Assembly (NCBI GenBank): GCA_011763485.2
Contig: JAANSK020268936.1
Coordinates: 1-21,398 of the forward strand
Direction: 5' to 3'
From: Isoetes engelmannii
Taxonomy: Eukaryota > Streptophyta > Lycopodiopsida > Isoetales > Isoetaceae
Length of the DNA: 21,398 bases
Shown in pieces: positions 8,894 to 18,400 of the stretch; the first letter of the stretch is position 1, and the number at the start of each line of letters is the position of its first letter. The notes below the pieces were generated by a model. That model was not told the DNA's origin. It saw only the letters and a list, made by a program, of their open reading frames with translations, and searched no databases. The position numbers were made by a program, and so were the translations under genes.

Positions 8894-9587
8894 ACACAGC
8901 TACATAGTATTATAAATATCTTTCTTTGCATAGGCTCTATTACTCTTCTGCATCACATTTTTGTTGCTTGGAAATTTATGGATAGATCATGCCGGAAAAG
9001 GTAACACCTTGTAGCTTTGGGCTTTAGGGTAACAGATGTGAGATGGGTTTTAATAGTGCGTTGCTTTTCTCATGTTCATTATTTGTGTTCGTTAGGAACC
9101 TCGTTGAAGGAACCAAGTATTCTATCTCATCTTAGGGCAGATTACAATAGGGATTTTTTAGGTCTTCTGGTCTTTGGGTGAGTATTGTGTTCTGAGAGTG
9201 CTTCATGCTTCATGTTATGTCCTCAGGAACACATGCTAGTAGTTTTGGGTTCACGTATGACTCCACCTACTACAATAGGGATTTTTTGTTGTCATCTTGA
9301 AGAAATGTTTGTGTATTGTGCAATTGGTATGGCTTATGATGTCTCTATGCCACTTCTCAGGTTCCAAACATTGGTTAAGGTTATTGTTTAGTCCATTCAC
9401 GACTTTCCCAAAGGGCAACAATGACGAAATCAAATGAATGGGCTGAAGTGATGAAAACTTCATGAATTAAACACTCCTTTTTTTTCATGCATTATGGATT
9501 GACATGAACAATATCTCATGAACAATATCTTCCATTGATCATTCTGAGATTCTTTGTTTATGCAAATGTCTATTATGGTCGAACGAT
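8894..9587. other. Intergenic, no gene recognised
   Basis: This is unique AT-rich sequence. The phrase TACAATAGGGATTTTTT occurs twice (about 9144 and 9272), and GAACAATATCT(C/T) twice near 9506-9529, indicating small local duplications. The plus frame at 9185-9391 resembles nothing I know. Confidence 0.4.
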
Positions 9588-9921
9588 GGAAGGATTAATT
9601 AGTTGCATAGTATGGCTTCTTACAAGTCGCTCTTGAACATCATGTGTTCCAACGTGCCATCCCTATATAGTCCATAAGTGTTGTTCCATCTTTGTCATGG
9701 CTTAAAATCTTCTAGAACAAGATGTAGATGTGCTTCAATTACATGCAAATGGAAGCATTAATTGGTTGCATAGTATCGTTTCTTACAGGTCGCTATTAAA
9801 CATCATGTGTTCCAATGTGCCATCTCTATATAGTCCAAAGTGTTGTTCCACCTTTGTCATGGCTTAAAATCTTCTAGGCCAAAAGTGTTGTTCCATCTTT
9901 GTCATGGCTTAAAATCTTCTA
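9588..9921. repeat. Direct repeat, two 128-bp copies plus a 41-bp third
   Basis: Copy A (9588-9715) and copy B (9750-9877) are both about 128 bp and highly similar. Each starts TGGAAG(G/C)ATTAATT and ends GGCTTAAAATCTTCTAG. A third, partial copy (9881-9921) repeats only the last 41 bases (AAAGTGTTGTTCCATCTTTG onward). The pattern fits stepwise tandem duplication by unequal exchange. No coding potential is visible. Confidence 0.85.
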
Positions 9922-10008
9922 AATCAATTACTTGCACACGTTCATTTAAAGTTTTTGATTTTGTTTTTGTCTTTTCAATGCTCTGGAATATGTTGTTTAA
10001 ATAATCAG

Positions 10009-10107
10009 ATTCAAATGGAGAAGCTGTCCATGTTCCTTATTCAAATGGAGAATGGAGAAGCTTGAGTTTCCATGTTCCTTATTCAAATGGAGAAGCTTGG
10101 TTTCCAT
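10009..10107. repeat. Short tandem repeat, three units
   Basis: ATTCAAATGGAGAA begins at 10009, 10039 and 10081. The intervening text TTTCCATGTTCCTT is shared between units two and three, and partly by unit one. Unit two has an extra internal copy of TGGAGAA. Confidence 0.75.
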
Positions 10108-10234
10108 ATGCAAATGTTTGTAAAGCATATCAAATATAGTCATAAAAGGAATACAAACATAGTCAATGTTGTATCATATGTAGCTTCTCGTTTTCAAAAA
10201 ATCAATCCTATATTGGTCAATTGAATGCAATTAC

Positions 10235-10257
10235 AAAAAAAAAAAAAAAAAAAAAAA
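10235..10257 (+). repeat. A23 mononucleotide run
   Basis: There are twenty-three consecutive A's after GAATGCAATTAC. It could be the tail of a retroposon read on the plus strand, but the upstream 200 bases do not match the SINE or LINE tails found elsewhere in the window. Confidence 0.9.
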
Positions 10258-11776
10258 GTAGCTAGTTTAAAATTGTCTTGAACTACTTACAAAAATGTGC
10301 CGTATTAAAGGTAGTTAAGAAGTATCCTAAATCTCTTACCTAAGCACACACAAACGAACACAAACTAGCGGCGGTGACGGCTGCCTTAACAAATTCTTGT
10401 AAATCTTAAATATAATTAAAAAGACCAAATGAGTCGTTGAGCTCGCCTGCTCTTCGAGTGTTGCTTGATGTCTTTGAGCCTAAAACATTTCCCGATGTTC
10501 CTAAGAATCTTGTATCAGATACAAAGCTATCCATCAGATTGGAACGACAAAAACCTAGTAGCAAAGTATTGAAATATTCTCTATCATGCCTTGCATATGC
10601 TCTGCCAGTTCCTATCCAACCCTTACACCACGTGAAGGACTAATCACCATCAATCTCTATAAGCTGACATTCATGTAAAAGGCGTGATCATTGTTCTCGC
10701 TCAAACCCTTGCACCACTTCAGATCCACGGCCGCTTCTACCTGTTTCCAACTCGACCATATTCCAACCAGCAACCATGCGACATTCTACCCAAGCTGAAG
10801 GATTTTACTCCTCACAGTTGCCCACAGAGAACCACGCTGCTGAGGGCTATTGTGCGCATATTCTATTCTATTCTTTATTTGACACTTCCTCCATTAAATA
10901 CTCGACACCTTCGATTCAAAGGTCCACCCCATAATAATAATTATCCTTCACAATAATTGTAACTTGGATAATGTTATAACAATGGTCTCCTTTATATAAA
11001 TATAAATATTGCCTTTTGCCTTTTTGATACTAGGCAACATGTAGGAATAATACTTTACATCTGGATTTTCCATTACCCGTATAGCACTTTCACTGTGGGT
11101 CATTCCCCTATGCTTGTACCATAACATTGTCCTAGAAAAAATGACACTCACGCATTGTTCATTGGTGGTCAACACTGATGTGGACTACAACCATGGAGTA
11201 TAATTATCAATCCCAACAAACCATACAAATTGAAGGAAAAACTTCGCTACCTCATCGTGTTGGCTGGTATCAAGTTGGCTAGCAAGCTGGTAATTTTGCA
11301 AATGATTGATGTTGAGGGCTAAGCTCCAAAATGACCAATCAATAAGACACAAAAAATAGGTAAGCACACCTAAAGAAAGGTAAAATAACATAATCTATGA
11401 TGAAAACCCCATTCAAACTAGGGGAACACCTTCTGCAATGATTCTTCTTCATCAAGTAAGCAGCACTCATTTCTCACTCAATGGTGCCCTATAAAGCTTC
11501 TGAACTCTAATCCTCTTTTGGTAACCACCAATAATCTTATACTTGGTTGTAGGTGAAATGTTAGCACTATCTTTTGCATAAAGCATGTTATGGCTGCTTA
11601 TCTCCCTGAAGAAGTGAAATGAGGTACCATCTTCTGCACAGAGCACGTTGTGACTGGAAATTTCCTTTTCGAAGTCTTCTAGTCCCATTGAGTTAGCTTC
11701 CTCTGTCCGTGATATTGACATGATACGATGCTATGCCAATTGGTAAATAATTACAACATACAACAAGATACTCTAG

Positions 11777-12377
11777 GATGTGCCTCTACATAGATTAGCT
11801 ATCATTGATAATGCTGTTAATCTGCTAAGAGAAGAAGTGTGGTCATCACTCGACTGCGAGGGGGGGATGGAAAATGGTTTGTTAATGCAAAGGGCGGTGG
11901 CACAAACAGTTATAGAGTTACTAACCAATCTACAGGTAGGGCTGTTGCAAAATTTCAAGAAGAAATCAGGCACAGAATTTAGGGACTATGTTTCACGGCT
12001 AGACAGGGTAGGGGATGAAACTGGGGGAGTGGAAAATGGGGAGGATGCTATGGACGAAGATGAATTAGTAGAGTTCCTATACAAGCTAAAAAAAGAAGTG
12101 ATTCAATGCACAACACTGGAGAAGCTACTAAAGAAGGGAGACATGTAGAGAACCAATGCGCCGAGGCAGTATTTTATAATGAACTACCACGAAATTCAGC
12201 AGAGGTAGGAGGCCCATGTGCTACTACTTCTAGACAAAACATAGTTTTCGGCAAAAAAAAACTAAATAGGGTTTTGTCAATGTTCCGAAATCACCTCAGT
12301 GATGCAATCACAGTAGAGGATCTGATTGCAGAAAACCAGGAAGAAATTCAAGGGGGGACCAGTGTGATGGGTTGCGC
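11777..12377 (+). pseudogene. Unrecognised open frames, interrupted by a LINE
   Basis: Two overlapping plus-strand frames run through here. The first (open 11777-12148, first ATG near 11867) encodes an acidic, helix-prone peptide (DAMDEDELVEFLYKLKKEV) and stops at TAG 12146. The second (ATG 12106) runs on as SAEVGGPCATTSRQN and ITVEDLIAENQEE to the LINE target site at 12378. It resumes in the same frame after the LINE from 12873 (DLNI then NAVKFCDYAS) and stops near 12990. A single frameshift between the two frames would give one longer frame. I do not recognise the product. It may be the remains of a retroelement ORF1, given the knuckle-like stretch downstream, but that is speculation. Confidence 0.35.
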
Positions 12378-12872
12378 GGATTTAAATATTTTTTTTTTTT
12401 TGAAGAACTATATCACCAATGTATTAAAAGAATAATAGTGGTACAAATCGAGTGTGGAGGAAGAAGAGCTGCCCCACAGAGACAACGATACCCCGACACT
12501 CCATAGCAAACTCACAGAAAACCCTCACTCTACTATTGAACAAAACCGCCATCCATGTCTATAATACCCAGGAAGTCCCACCAAATGGCAAACTTCCTCT
12601 CCGCAGACTCCTGAAATATAAGAAAACTCTGGAACAACTTGTACCGAAGCCGAGGCACAAGAGAGGCCGCGGGCTGCTGAATCCCCTGGAAAATCCACAG
12701 CCTCCGCCGCTTCCAAACCAACCACACAAGCCATGCCACACACAGATGCAAGGCCTGCTTCCGCAGGAGAGGCCACGCAGCGGGGTACACATGAAGCAAC
12801 AACTGCTTGCTGGTCAAACTAACTCGGAACAGTCCTAACCCAATCCCAGGCAGCCCGCAGGATTTAAATATT
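12378..12872 (-). mobile_element. 5'-truncated L1-type LINE with 13-bp target duplication
   Basis: GGATTTAAATATT occurs at 12378-12390 and again at 12860-12872, flanking a 469-bp insert (12391-12859). The insert begins with a T-run at the left, the poly(A) tail of a minus-strand element, preceded in its own direction by ATAGTTCTTC. Its minus strand encodes AWLVWLVWKRRRLWIFQG, then SLVPRLRYKLFQSF, the C-terminal end of plant L1 ORF2, and a stop near 12533. A 3' untranslated part of about 140 bp follows. Only the last part of the element was copied, as is usual for target-primed reverse transcription. Confidence 0.85.
12533..12817 (-). pseudogene. LINE ORF2 C-terminal remnant
   Basis: This is the coding remnant inside the truncated LINE: an open frame of 94 codons containing the W-x-V-W-K-R-R-R-x-W-I-F-x-G motif that marks the end of plant L1 ORF2 after the zinc-binding RVT region. 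The endonuclease and reverse transcriptase domains are absent because of the 5' truncation, so it makes no functional protein. The same motif is at about 8700-8750. Confidence 0.65.
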
Positions 12873-12989
12873 AATGCTGTTAAGTTTTGTGATTATGCTA
12901 GCATAACTGTATATATTGTTGGTATTATCATAAATAAAATATACAAATCTTTATTGGTTACTTACACGCCAATATTTTATTAATGGTTT

Positions 12990-13345
12990 TGTGGAGTATC
13001 TTGTGGGGATTTCTTTCTTTTCTCTTCCACTCTTGTTTTTAATATTTGGACCTTACTCAACGGTATGTATACATAATAATATAATGGGATGAATATTGTA
13101 TAGTATGAATCTGGGTGAAATACGAATCACATGATGTAAGGTATATAAACCTGAAACTTCGGCTTCGAGCTCTTAAAATCTCTTGAAGATAGCGACAAAA
13201 GGGCAAGAACATATGTCGAGGAGGAAAGGCAAACAAGTTGTTACAAATGAAGCACGACAGGTATCTGGAAAGAGGCACAAACCTAAAATTGCAGAGGAGC
13301 TGAGGATCTCCCTCGAGGTCACGTACAATAAAGACAATAGAAGAT
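12990..13345. other. Intergenic, no gene recognised
   Basis: AT-rich sequence with broken frames on both strands. Plus-strand words such as RGKANKLLQMKHDRYLERG lead toward the knuckle-like stretch at 13346, so this may be the decayed upstream part of the same unit. Confidence 0.3.
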
Positions 13346-13450
13346 AAGAACCCATGGTGCCTGTGCTTGGGCAAATATGATTGCCTCAAGAATTGGCCAC
13401 CCACCTGCACCAGGTGCGGGAGGATACATTGCATGGTATGTAGCTGACTA
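13346..13450 (+). pseudogene. Degraded double zinc-knuckle-like coding stretch
   Basis: The plus strand reads NPWCLCLGKYDCLKNWPP and then TCTRCGRIHCMVCS. This resembles two tandem CCHC knuckles in which the first has lost its normal spacing, His and last Cys, while the second keeps C-x2-C-G-x2-H-x3-C. Such knuckles are common in retroelement gag/ORF1 proteins, but cellular RNA-binding proteins have them too. A stop follows at once. No surrounding domain can be recognised, so the assignment is tentative. Confidence 0.3.
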
Positions 13451-13934
13451 CATCACCCCAACAGGATGGCGGAAGCGGGATAGTTGCCAAGGATTCCAAC
13501 CGCCCGAGGGGTAACTGCTGATAAGACTGAGGACGTTAGGGACCAAGATGCAATCAGTTGTCTGCTGCAACAGCTATGAAGGAACGAGAAGGTGATCATA
13601 CCATGGTGGCGGGGGATGTGGCCAGGATCTGCGATATTTTGGACCTCATGAACTAAATTCTTGAAGGATGCCAAATATGACAAAACCTTATTCAATGTAA
13701 CAATATGATGTATATGGCATAAAAAGACCATTTAAACTAACAATGTATTTCCTCTTTACATAGCCCTACATGATTATTATATGAAGATAGTTGCAAGCTG
13801 AACCAACACATTATTATAGGAAGATGGTCGTAAGCTGAACCAACACATAAACTATCAATGAGAAAACAACACATGATAAACTGAGAATGTACCTCCTCAA
13901 TGCATAGCACTATGTCATAAGGTTCAAAACTTTC
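13451..13934. other. Intergenic, no gene recognised
   Basis: Apart from the short direct repeat at 13773-13847 nothing stands out. The minus-strand frames at 13453-13731 and 13737-13967 match nothing I know, and the second overlaps the SINE tail. Confidence 0.4.
13773..13847. repeat. Short direct repeat, two units of about 37 bp
   Basis: Two neighbouring units end in AAGCTGAACCAACACAT and start with TATTATA(T/G)GAAGAT. They differ at a few positions. Confidence 0.75.
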
Positions 13935-14077
13935 TTTTTTTATTGAAGAACGTATTTCATTGATCATGTAATATCAAGTACAACTCACGCAACACTCAAG
14001 TACAACTCACACAACATCAAATACATTGACCAATCTCGAACCCGTGACCTCGGGTGTGGCGAGTCCACAAGTTGTGG
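13935..14077 (-). mobile_element. tRNA-derived SINE, same family (SINE copy 2)
   Basis: Read on the minus strand, the element has CGCCACACCCGAGGTCACG with the box B GGTTCGAGA (14042-14034), then a body with a 22-bp internal duplication (AAGTACAACTCAC(G/A)CAACA, plus strand about 13976-14019). It ends in ACGTTCTTCAATAAAAAAAG. Head and tail match the SINE at 5397-5708, on the opposite strand. The head upstream of the box B resembles a tRNA-like A-box region (ACAACTTGTGGACTCG) but is degraded. No clear target duplication was found, so the outer 5' limit is approximate. Confidence 0.75.
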
Positions 14078-14226
14078 AAAGAGTATTTTATAACTTAAGA
14101 TTTCTTTAAGGGATCTATTCTTACTTGAGCATGTTATGAGATGTGTAAGGCAATAGAATAGAGTATAATACACCAAAGCAACCACTCCCTATATTGAAGA
14201 ACACAACATTCCCCAACAAAAGTGCA

Positions 14227-14798
14227 TCTCATACTATCTAACTAAATATATGTCAAGAAGTCCCTTATCTAACATAACCATCCCCCAATCTATCCATCTC
14301 CCATTTGTCTCTTCAGCCCTTTCAAATTCATCAAGATATCACGCATGCGGCTACAACATAGCGTCGCCAAAATCATACCCCTCCAAAATCATGCGAACCC
14401 TTATTTTTTTATTCCTCATTTTTGACCTATTAGGATCCAACAACAAACAACTCCCTCAACCCTCGAGAAAACCAATCCAATCTGAAATATTACTGGTACA
14501 AAGCTTCGTGATTATAATTAGGTCAAATAGGTATTATAATCACAACTTCATGCCACACACCTCCCTATAGAAATCAATATTATAATGCAAATTTAGTAAC
14601 AATTGTAACGTTTATTCATAACAGACTGCAAATATGACCATAAAATATACATTATTCTCTGTATAATATAATTTAACATAATCTCCCTTCTTCCATTTTA
14701 GTCTTAAATTTAGCAGGTTGTTCAGAAGATATTTAGAATTTCATGGCTACCTATATAAAAATGCACTTAAGCCCGGCAACGCCGGGCACTGTTACTAG
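14227..14798 (+). mobile_element. Non-autonomous Helitron with clear 3' end
   Basis: The 3' end is textbook: a perfect hairpin GCCCGGC-AAC-GCCGGGC (14771-14787), seven bases, then CTAG (14795-14798) followed by T. The 5' end is less sure. A|TCTCATACTATCTAACTAAA at 14227 has the expected A|TC start and AT-rich continuation; an alternative start is A|TCTAACTAAATATATG at 14237. The element would be about 560-570 bp. It carries no Rep/helicase coding and would depend on a partner elsewhere. Confidence 0.6.
14771..14787 (+). terminator. Helitron 3' hairpin
   Basis: A seven-base-pair perfect GC stem with a three-base loop lies just before CTAG. In Helitrons this hairpin is thought to signal the end of rolling-circle transfer. 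It is not a transcription terminator of a gene. Confidence 0.6.
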
Positions 14799-15840
14799 TA
14801 TAAATAAAAAGAAAAACAATAACTAACAAACAATTTACAATGATCGCTTGCCCCAATAAACATAAAAAAAATAAAAAAATAAAAACATTCAAGCACATCT
14901 GGACCACTGGAGGGAAACCTTTCGTGCACCACACATTGGTTTTATAGTGCCCGCGCCATGGCTAACCTAAAGCCTGAAGCATAGGATCTTTTTTACTTAT
15001 GCAAACTATACTACTCAGACATTAGACCAGATCTATGACCTGTTACCTTCTTCATTCACCATCATGATCAGCTGCCAATAACAACCTAACTAAAGTTGAG
15101 ATGAGGAATTGTTTGGTGGCTCCAACCTTATCAGTACAATCACATGCACAGATTCCCCTTCAATGGCAAATATTCTTATGGAAGTGCCATCCTTGAGATA
15201 AAATATAAGACTACGTATAAAATTACATGACAACCGTGATGCAATATTACCTTGTTATATCACGTGTATCCATGATCTGCTCTACTGTTACACGTGCATT
15301 GGCTACTACAATATATAAAAAGAGTTCCAAGTTCTAATCTTTGCATCTCTAGAATACCTTGAGACTGCATGTTCTTCACATTATTTTTGTTTGTGTAGAG
15401 CCTAAAGCATTTTCTAGGGCTCCTTCAAAACAAGCAGTAGGCTAATGAAGAATAGGAATCACCACGTAACGATTTCTTGAGGTTTTTCCTTCTCCGCAGA
15501 GATGTCATTTCGTTAGATATAATATCAACAAAAAATTGATGGAAGTCATTCAAGCATACTCAATGTTTGGAGTTATGAAGAAGGAGCCAAAAAACCATGA
15601 AAACATGTCTTCGATCCCGAAGGTGCTAGTTGCTCATCTAGATTTTCTTTCTATCATCCTAGCATTCTGTTAACGGCATGCAAGAAACAGATCGAGGAAA
15701 ATTCCAGCAAATTTCTAATTTTCCTTGGCCATTGATGTAGGAATTTAGTGATCCAACAATGTTAATTAATTTTGGATGCTACCCAATACTTCAAAAATAT
15801 TTGCACCTTAAATGACATAAAAATCAAGGGAATATTTTCA
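14799..15840. other. Intergenic DNA upstream of the HAD gene
   Basis: AT-rich sequence with A-rich runs (about 14864-14886) and no open frame I can support. Its right end grades into the promoter side of the gene at 16040. Confidence 0.4.
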
Positions 15841-15850
15841 CCAAACAATA

Positions 15851-15874
15851 GATAAGATAAGATACGACAAGATA
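15851..15874 (+). promoter_or_regulatory. GATAA cluster (I-box-like)
   Basis: GATAAGATAAGATACG followed by GATAAC gives three GATAA cores in 24 bases, about 170-190 bp before the ATG of the HAD gene. GATAAG is the I-box core found in many light-regulated plant promoters. Whether it works here is inference from sequence and position only. Confidence 0.35.
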
Positions 15875-15990
15875 ACATTTTTATCGTCCACAGAGGCCAA
15901 TTGGCCTATGGGACCTGTACAAGAGGAGCAGCATGCCTGTTACGGCCCGGATGAAATATTCAATTATCATAGAAATGTACGAAAATTTAG

Positions 15991-16000
15991 TATATATATA
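15991..16000 (+). promoter_or_regulatory. TATA box of the HAD gene
   Basis: TATATATATA lies 40-49 bases before the ATG at 16040. With usual plant spacing, transcription would start around 16020-16033. That makes 16040 the first ATG in the transcript and excludes the earlier ATG at 16011. Confidence 0.5.
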
Positions 16001-16010
16001 GAAATACCCC

Positions 16011-16091
16011 ATGGCATCGAACCCTAATCCATTATCGACATGGCTTGCATCCAAACAAACGGGCATCCATTTCAAATGGCGAGCGGATTAA
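16011..16091 (+). other. Overlapping upstream open frame, 26 codons
   Basis: An ATG at 16011 in a strong context (CCCCATGGC) opens a 26-codon frame (MASNPNPLSTWLASKQTG...) that overlaps the HAD start in another frame and ends at TAA 16089-16091. If transcription began upstream of 16011 it would compete with the main ATG. The TATA position suggests it usually lies before the transcript start. Confidence 0.3.
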
Positions 16092-17610
16092 GAGAAATCG
16101 CTCAGCAAGGCCACTTTCGGGTAAGATTTCCTTGTCAATTTGCAGCTGCATGAAGCTATTTAAACTGATGGATAGGCGCCAATTGCCAGGCGTGGTTACT
16201 GGATCAGTTTGGAGTCCTGCATGATGGGCAAAAGCCATATCCTGGGGCTATTTCCACTTGTATTGGAGCTTCTTAACATTTTGTTATGTTAAAATATTTA
16301 TATACATCATAGTATTGACTAAATTGGTTAGTATGTTATTGATTACAGTGGAAGCACTGGCTGGGAATGGTGCAAAGCTGGTTCTCTTGAGTAATTCATC
16401 AAGACGTGCACATGTAACAGCTAAAAAAATGGAACAGTTAGGTTTCGATCCTGCCCTCTTCGCTGGGATAATAACCAGTGGAGAGCTGACTCATCAATAT
16501 CTTTCTCAGTTGAGTGCCGTTATAACGCAGAACTTGTTAGTGTGTAGGTACAAGCATCTGATGCATCTTTCTTTTGCAGAAGAAATGACAAATGGTTTGC
16601 TGCTCTTGGTAGGCGCTGTCTCCATATCACTTGGGGTGCCCGTGGTGCAATATCATTAGAAGTGAGGGCAAACTCTAAGGCTGAACATGCTAACATAATC
16701 TTTTCAAGATTTTAATTCAACTCTCTCCCAGGGTTTAGGCCTGGAAGTTGTAACAGATGTAAATTTGGCAGATTTTATCCTTGCACATGGAACTGAAGCC
16801 CTAGGAACAAGTGATGGAAACATTGAGGTTGCTTCTTTTGAGAAGTTGGAATTGCTTCTCGAAGATGCGGCAAAAAGACGGATACCCATGATCGTTGCTA
16901 ATCCTGACATAGTCACTGTTGAGGCAAGGGAACTAAAGAGTATGCCAGGTACGCCTGACAGAATTCTACAGAGTTAAGGAAGTTTTTTTGAAATATTGCT
17001 TTATGGTACCACAATGTGTAGATCAGTGTGCAATCCTGTCTGACAGGAGCACGATTCTTGTATGTTTTAAGTGCTTGAAGTTATAAAAACAACACCATGG
17101 AACAAGTATTGCTATACAAGAATGGAAAGAAACTAGAAAAAATTAGTATGATCTTTTAGGCTGCCTATCTGCTAACGCTTGTATGAGCTCATCTAGATAT
17201 TGATTCTAAGAGTACTGTGGGCTTCTGCTCAGGGTCCTTGGGTCTAAAATACGTGGAGATGGGTGGGGAAGTTCGATGGATGGGAAAGCCTGATCCGGTA
17301 TAAGAGATTTGGAAATCTATATAGTGGACATGTCTATTAATCAGACTCTCTGCAGGTAATTTACCATGCAGCACAAGAACTACTTAATGAAAGCTCTGGG
17401 CATGTAATTGCCGTTGGAGACTCATTAATGCATGATATAAAAGGTGCAGATGCAGCAGGCATACAGTCTGTTTTCATAGCTGGTGGGATCCATGCTGCAG
17501 TTCTTGGAATTACCAAGATTAGCATGCCCCTTAACAGGGATGCGCTATGTCGTCTTTTGGATGAGAACATGGTTTGTCCATCCTATGTTGTTCCATCGTT
17601 CACATGGTAA
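16040..17610 (+). CDS. HAD-superfamily hydrolase, subfamily IIA, intact seven-exon gene
   Basis: The exons are 16040-16120, 16190-16259, 16349-16508, 16580-16661, 16732-16948, 17233-17297 and 17356-17610. All introns (58-284 bp) are GT-AG, and together the exons give 309 codons without a stop. The ATG follows an in-frame TAA (16025) and has a good context (GACATGGC). HAD motifs are in order: I, WLLDQFGVLHDG with nucleophile Asp32; II, LLSNSSRR with Ser65; III, WMGKPDP with Lys222; IV, VGDSLMHDIKG with Asp247 and Asp252. The region between motifs II and III fits the C2 cap of subfamily IIA, and the protein ends PSYVVPSFTW as plant relatives do. Motif I has Phe where most HAD enzymes have a second Asp; related bacterial proteins have an aromatic there too (D-V-W-G-V-L-H-N-G), so it is a family trait. 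A phosphatase-type activity is likely but the substrate is unknown. No transit peptide is obvious, so a cytosolic site is inferred. Confidence 0.93.
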
Positions 17611-17743
17611 GTTGATTATTGTTTATAAAACTGGAAAAGGAGCGCCACACATGCTGGACTAGCTTTGAAATAATGTTATCCGCAATTTGTAATTTTTTAT
17701 ATTTCTTTCAATGCATGGCTGTGGCATGAGTGCAATTGCACCA

Positions 17744-17749
17744 AATAAA
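17744..17749 (+). promoter_or_regulatory. AATAAA poly(A) signal candidate
   Basis: AATAAA lies 134 bp after the stop of the HAD gene, the only canonical hexamer close behind it. It falls within the left 9-bp target duplication of the Mutator-like element, so the cleavage site would now lie inside that element. Plant poly(A) signals are loose, so other sites remain possible. Confidence 0.4.
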
Positions 17750-17857
17750 CAAGGGAAAATTTGTGAAATACCTTTCTGGTTTGTTAAAATTGTCCAAACG
17801 CCGCTCGTTTTAGGGGGTATTTTTATGGAAATAACCACAACTTTTTTGTGATAATCC

Positions 17858-18007
17858 AAATGAAAATGTGGTCTTCATATGCATTGTAGAGGAGGATGAG
17901 ATCTTTACATCAAGGTTAAGATCACCAGAATCAAATGAAAATGTGGTCTTCATATGCATTGTAGAGGAGGATGAGATCTTTACATTAAAGTTAAGATCAG
18001 CAGAATC
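17858..18007. repeat. Tandem duplication, two 75-bp units
   Basis: Units 17858-17932 and 17933-18007 both begin AAATGAAAATGTGGTCTTCA and end AGAATC, with about three differences. They lie inside the Mutator-like element, so the duplication belongs to the element rather than the gene. Confidence 0.9.
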
Positions 18008-18400
18008 GAAAGCAATAATTTTAAGTATTGTCTTTTAAATTCTTCTTAAATTCTTATAACTTGTGTTAAAAATCATATAACTTGTGATTTCGTATTACGA
18101 TATAGGTGATCTTAGGTGTGATCTTAGGTTTGATGGAAAGATTTCTTCCTCCTATACAATACATCTGAAGAACACATCCTCGTATATAAAAGTTACAGTT
18201 ATTTTTATAAAAATACCCCCAAAATTAGAGGCATTTGATGTAAAAGTTACAGTCATTTTCATAAAAATATCCCCAAAATTAGAGGCATTTGAGCAATTTT
18301 AGTAGAACATAAAAGAAGTTACAGTAATACCCCAAAATTCGTGGCATTTGGACAATTTTAGCAAAACATAAAGGTATTTCACAGCTTTTCCCAAAAAACA

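Larger units (their letters stand above)
9922..11776. other. Intergenic, repeats and A-run, no gene recognised
   Basis: This stretch contains the short tandem repeat at 10009-10107 and a 23-base A-run at 10235-10257 that may mark a retroposon tail; no body was recognised. The open frames are short. On the minus strand, 11467-11721 encodes EISSHNVLCAEDG and EISSHNMLYAKDS, an internal duplication of about 20 codons, in a peptide I do not recognise. Frames at 10437-10643 and 10684-10956 also match nothing I know. Confidence 0.4.

Noticed and set aside
9588-10107. Possible CRISPR-like or satellite array
   Set aside because: There are only two or three units of unequal length without regular spacers; it is ordinary local tandem duplication.
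11467-11721. Minus-strand frame with an internal EISSHN...A(E/K)D duplication
   Set aside because: The duplication is real at DNA level, but there is no known family or gene structure around it; reported only within the intergenic entry.
12452-12838. 128-codon Pro-rich frame on the plus strand
   Set aside because: It is the antisense of the truncated LINE; the minus strand carries the recognisable ORF2 motif.
16258-16659. 133-codon frame over the HAD gene
   Set aside because: It reads through introns 2 and 3 of the seven-exon model. The spliced exons restore family motifs (RNDKWFAALGRRC and WGARGAISLE) that this frame does not contain.
18084-18302. Plus-strand frame with repeated VTVIFIKI(P/S)PKLEAF
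   Set aside because: It lies wholly inside the Mutator-like element and simply translates its repeated right arm.
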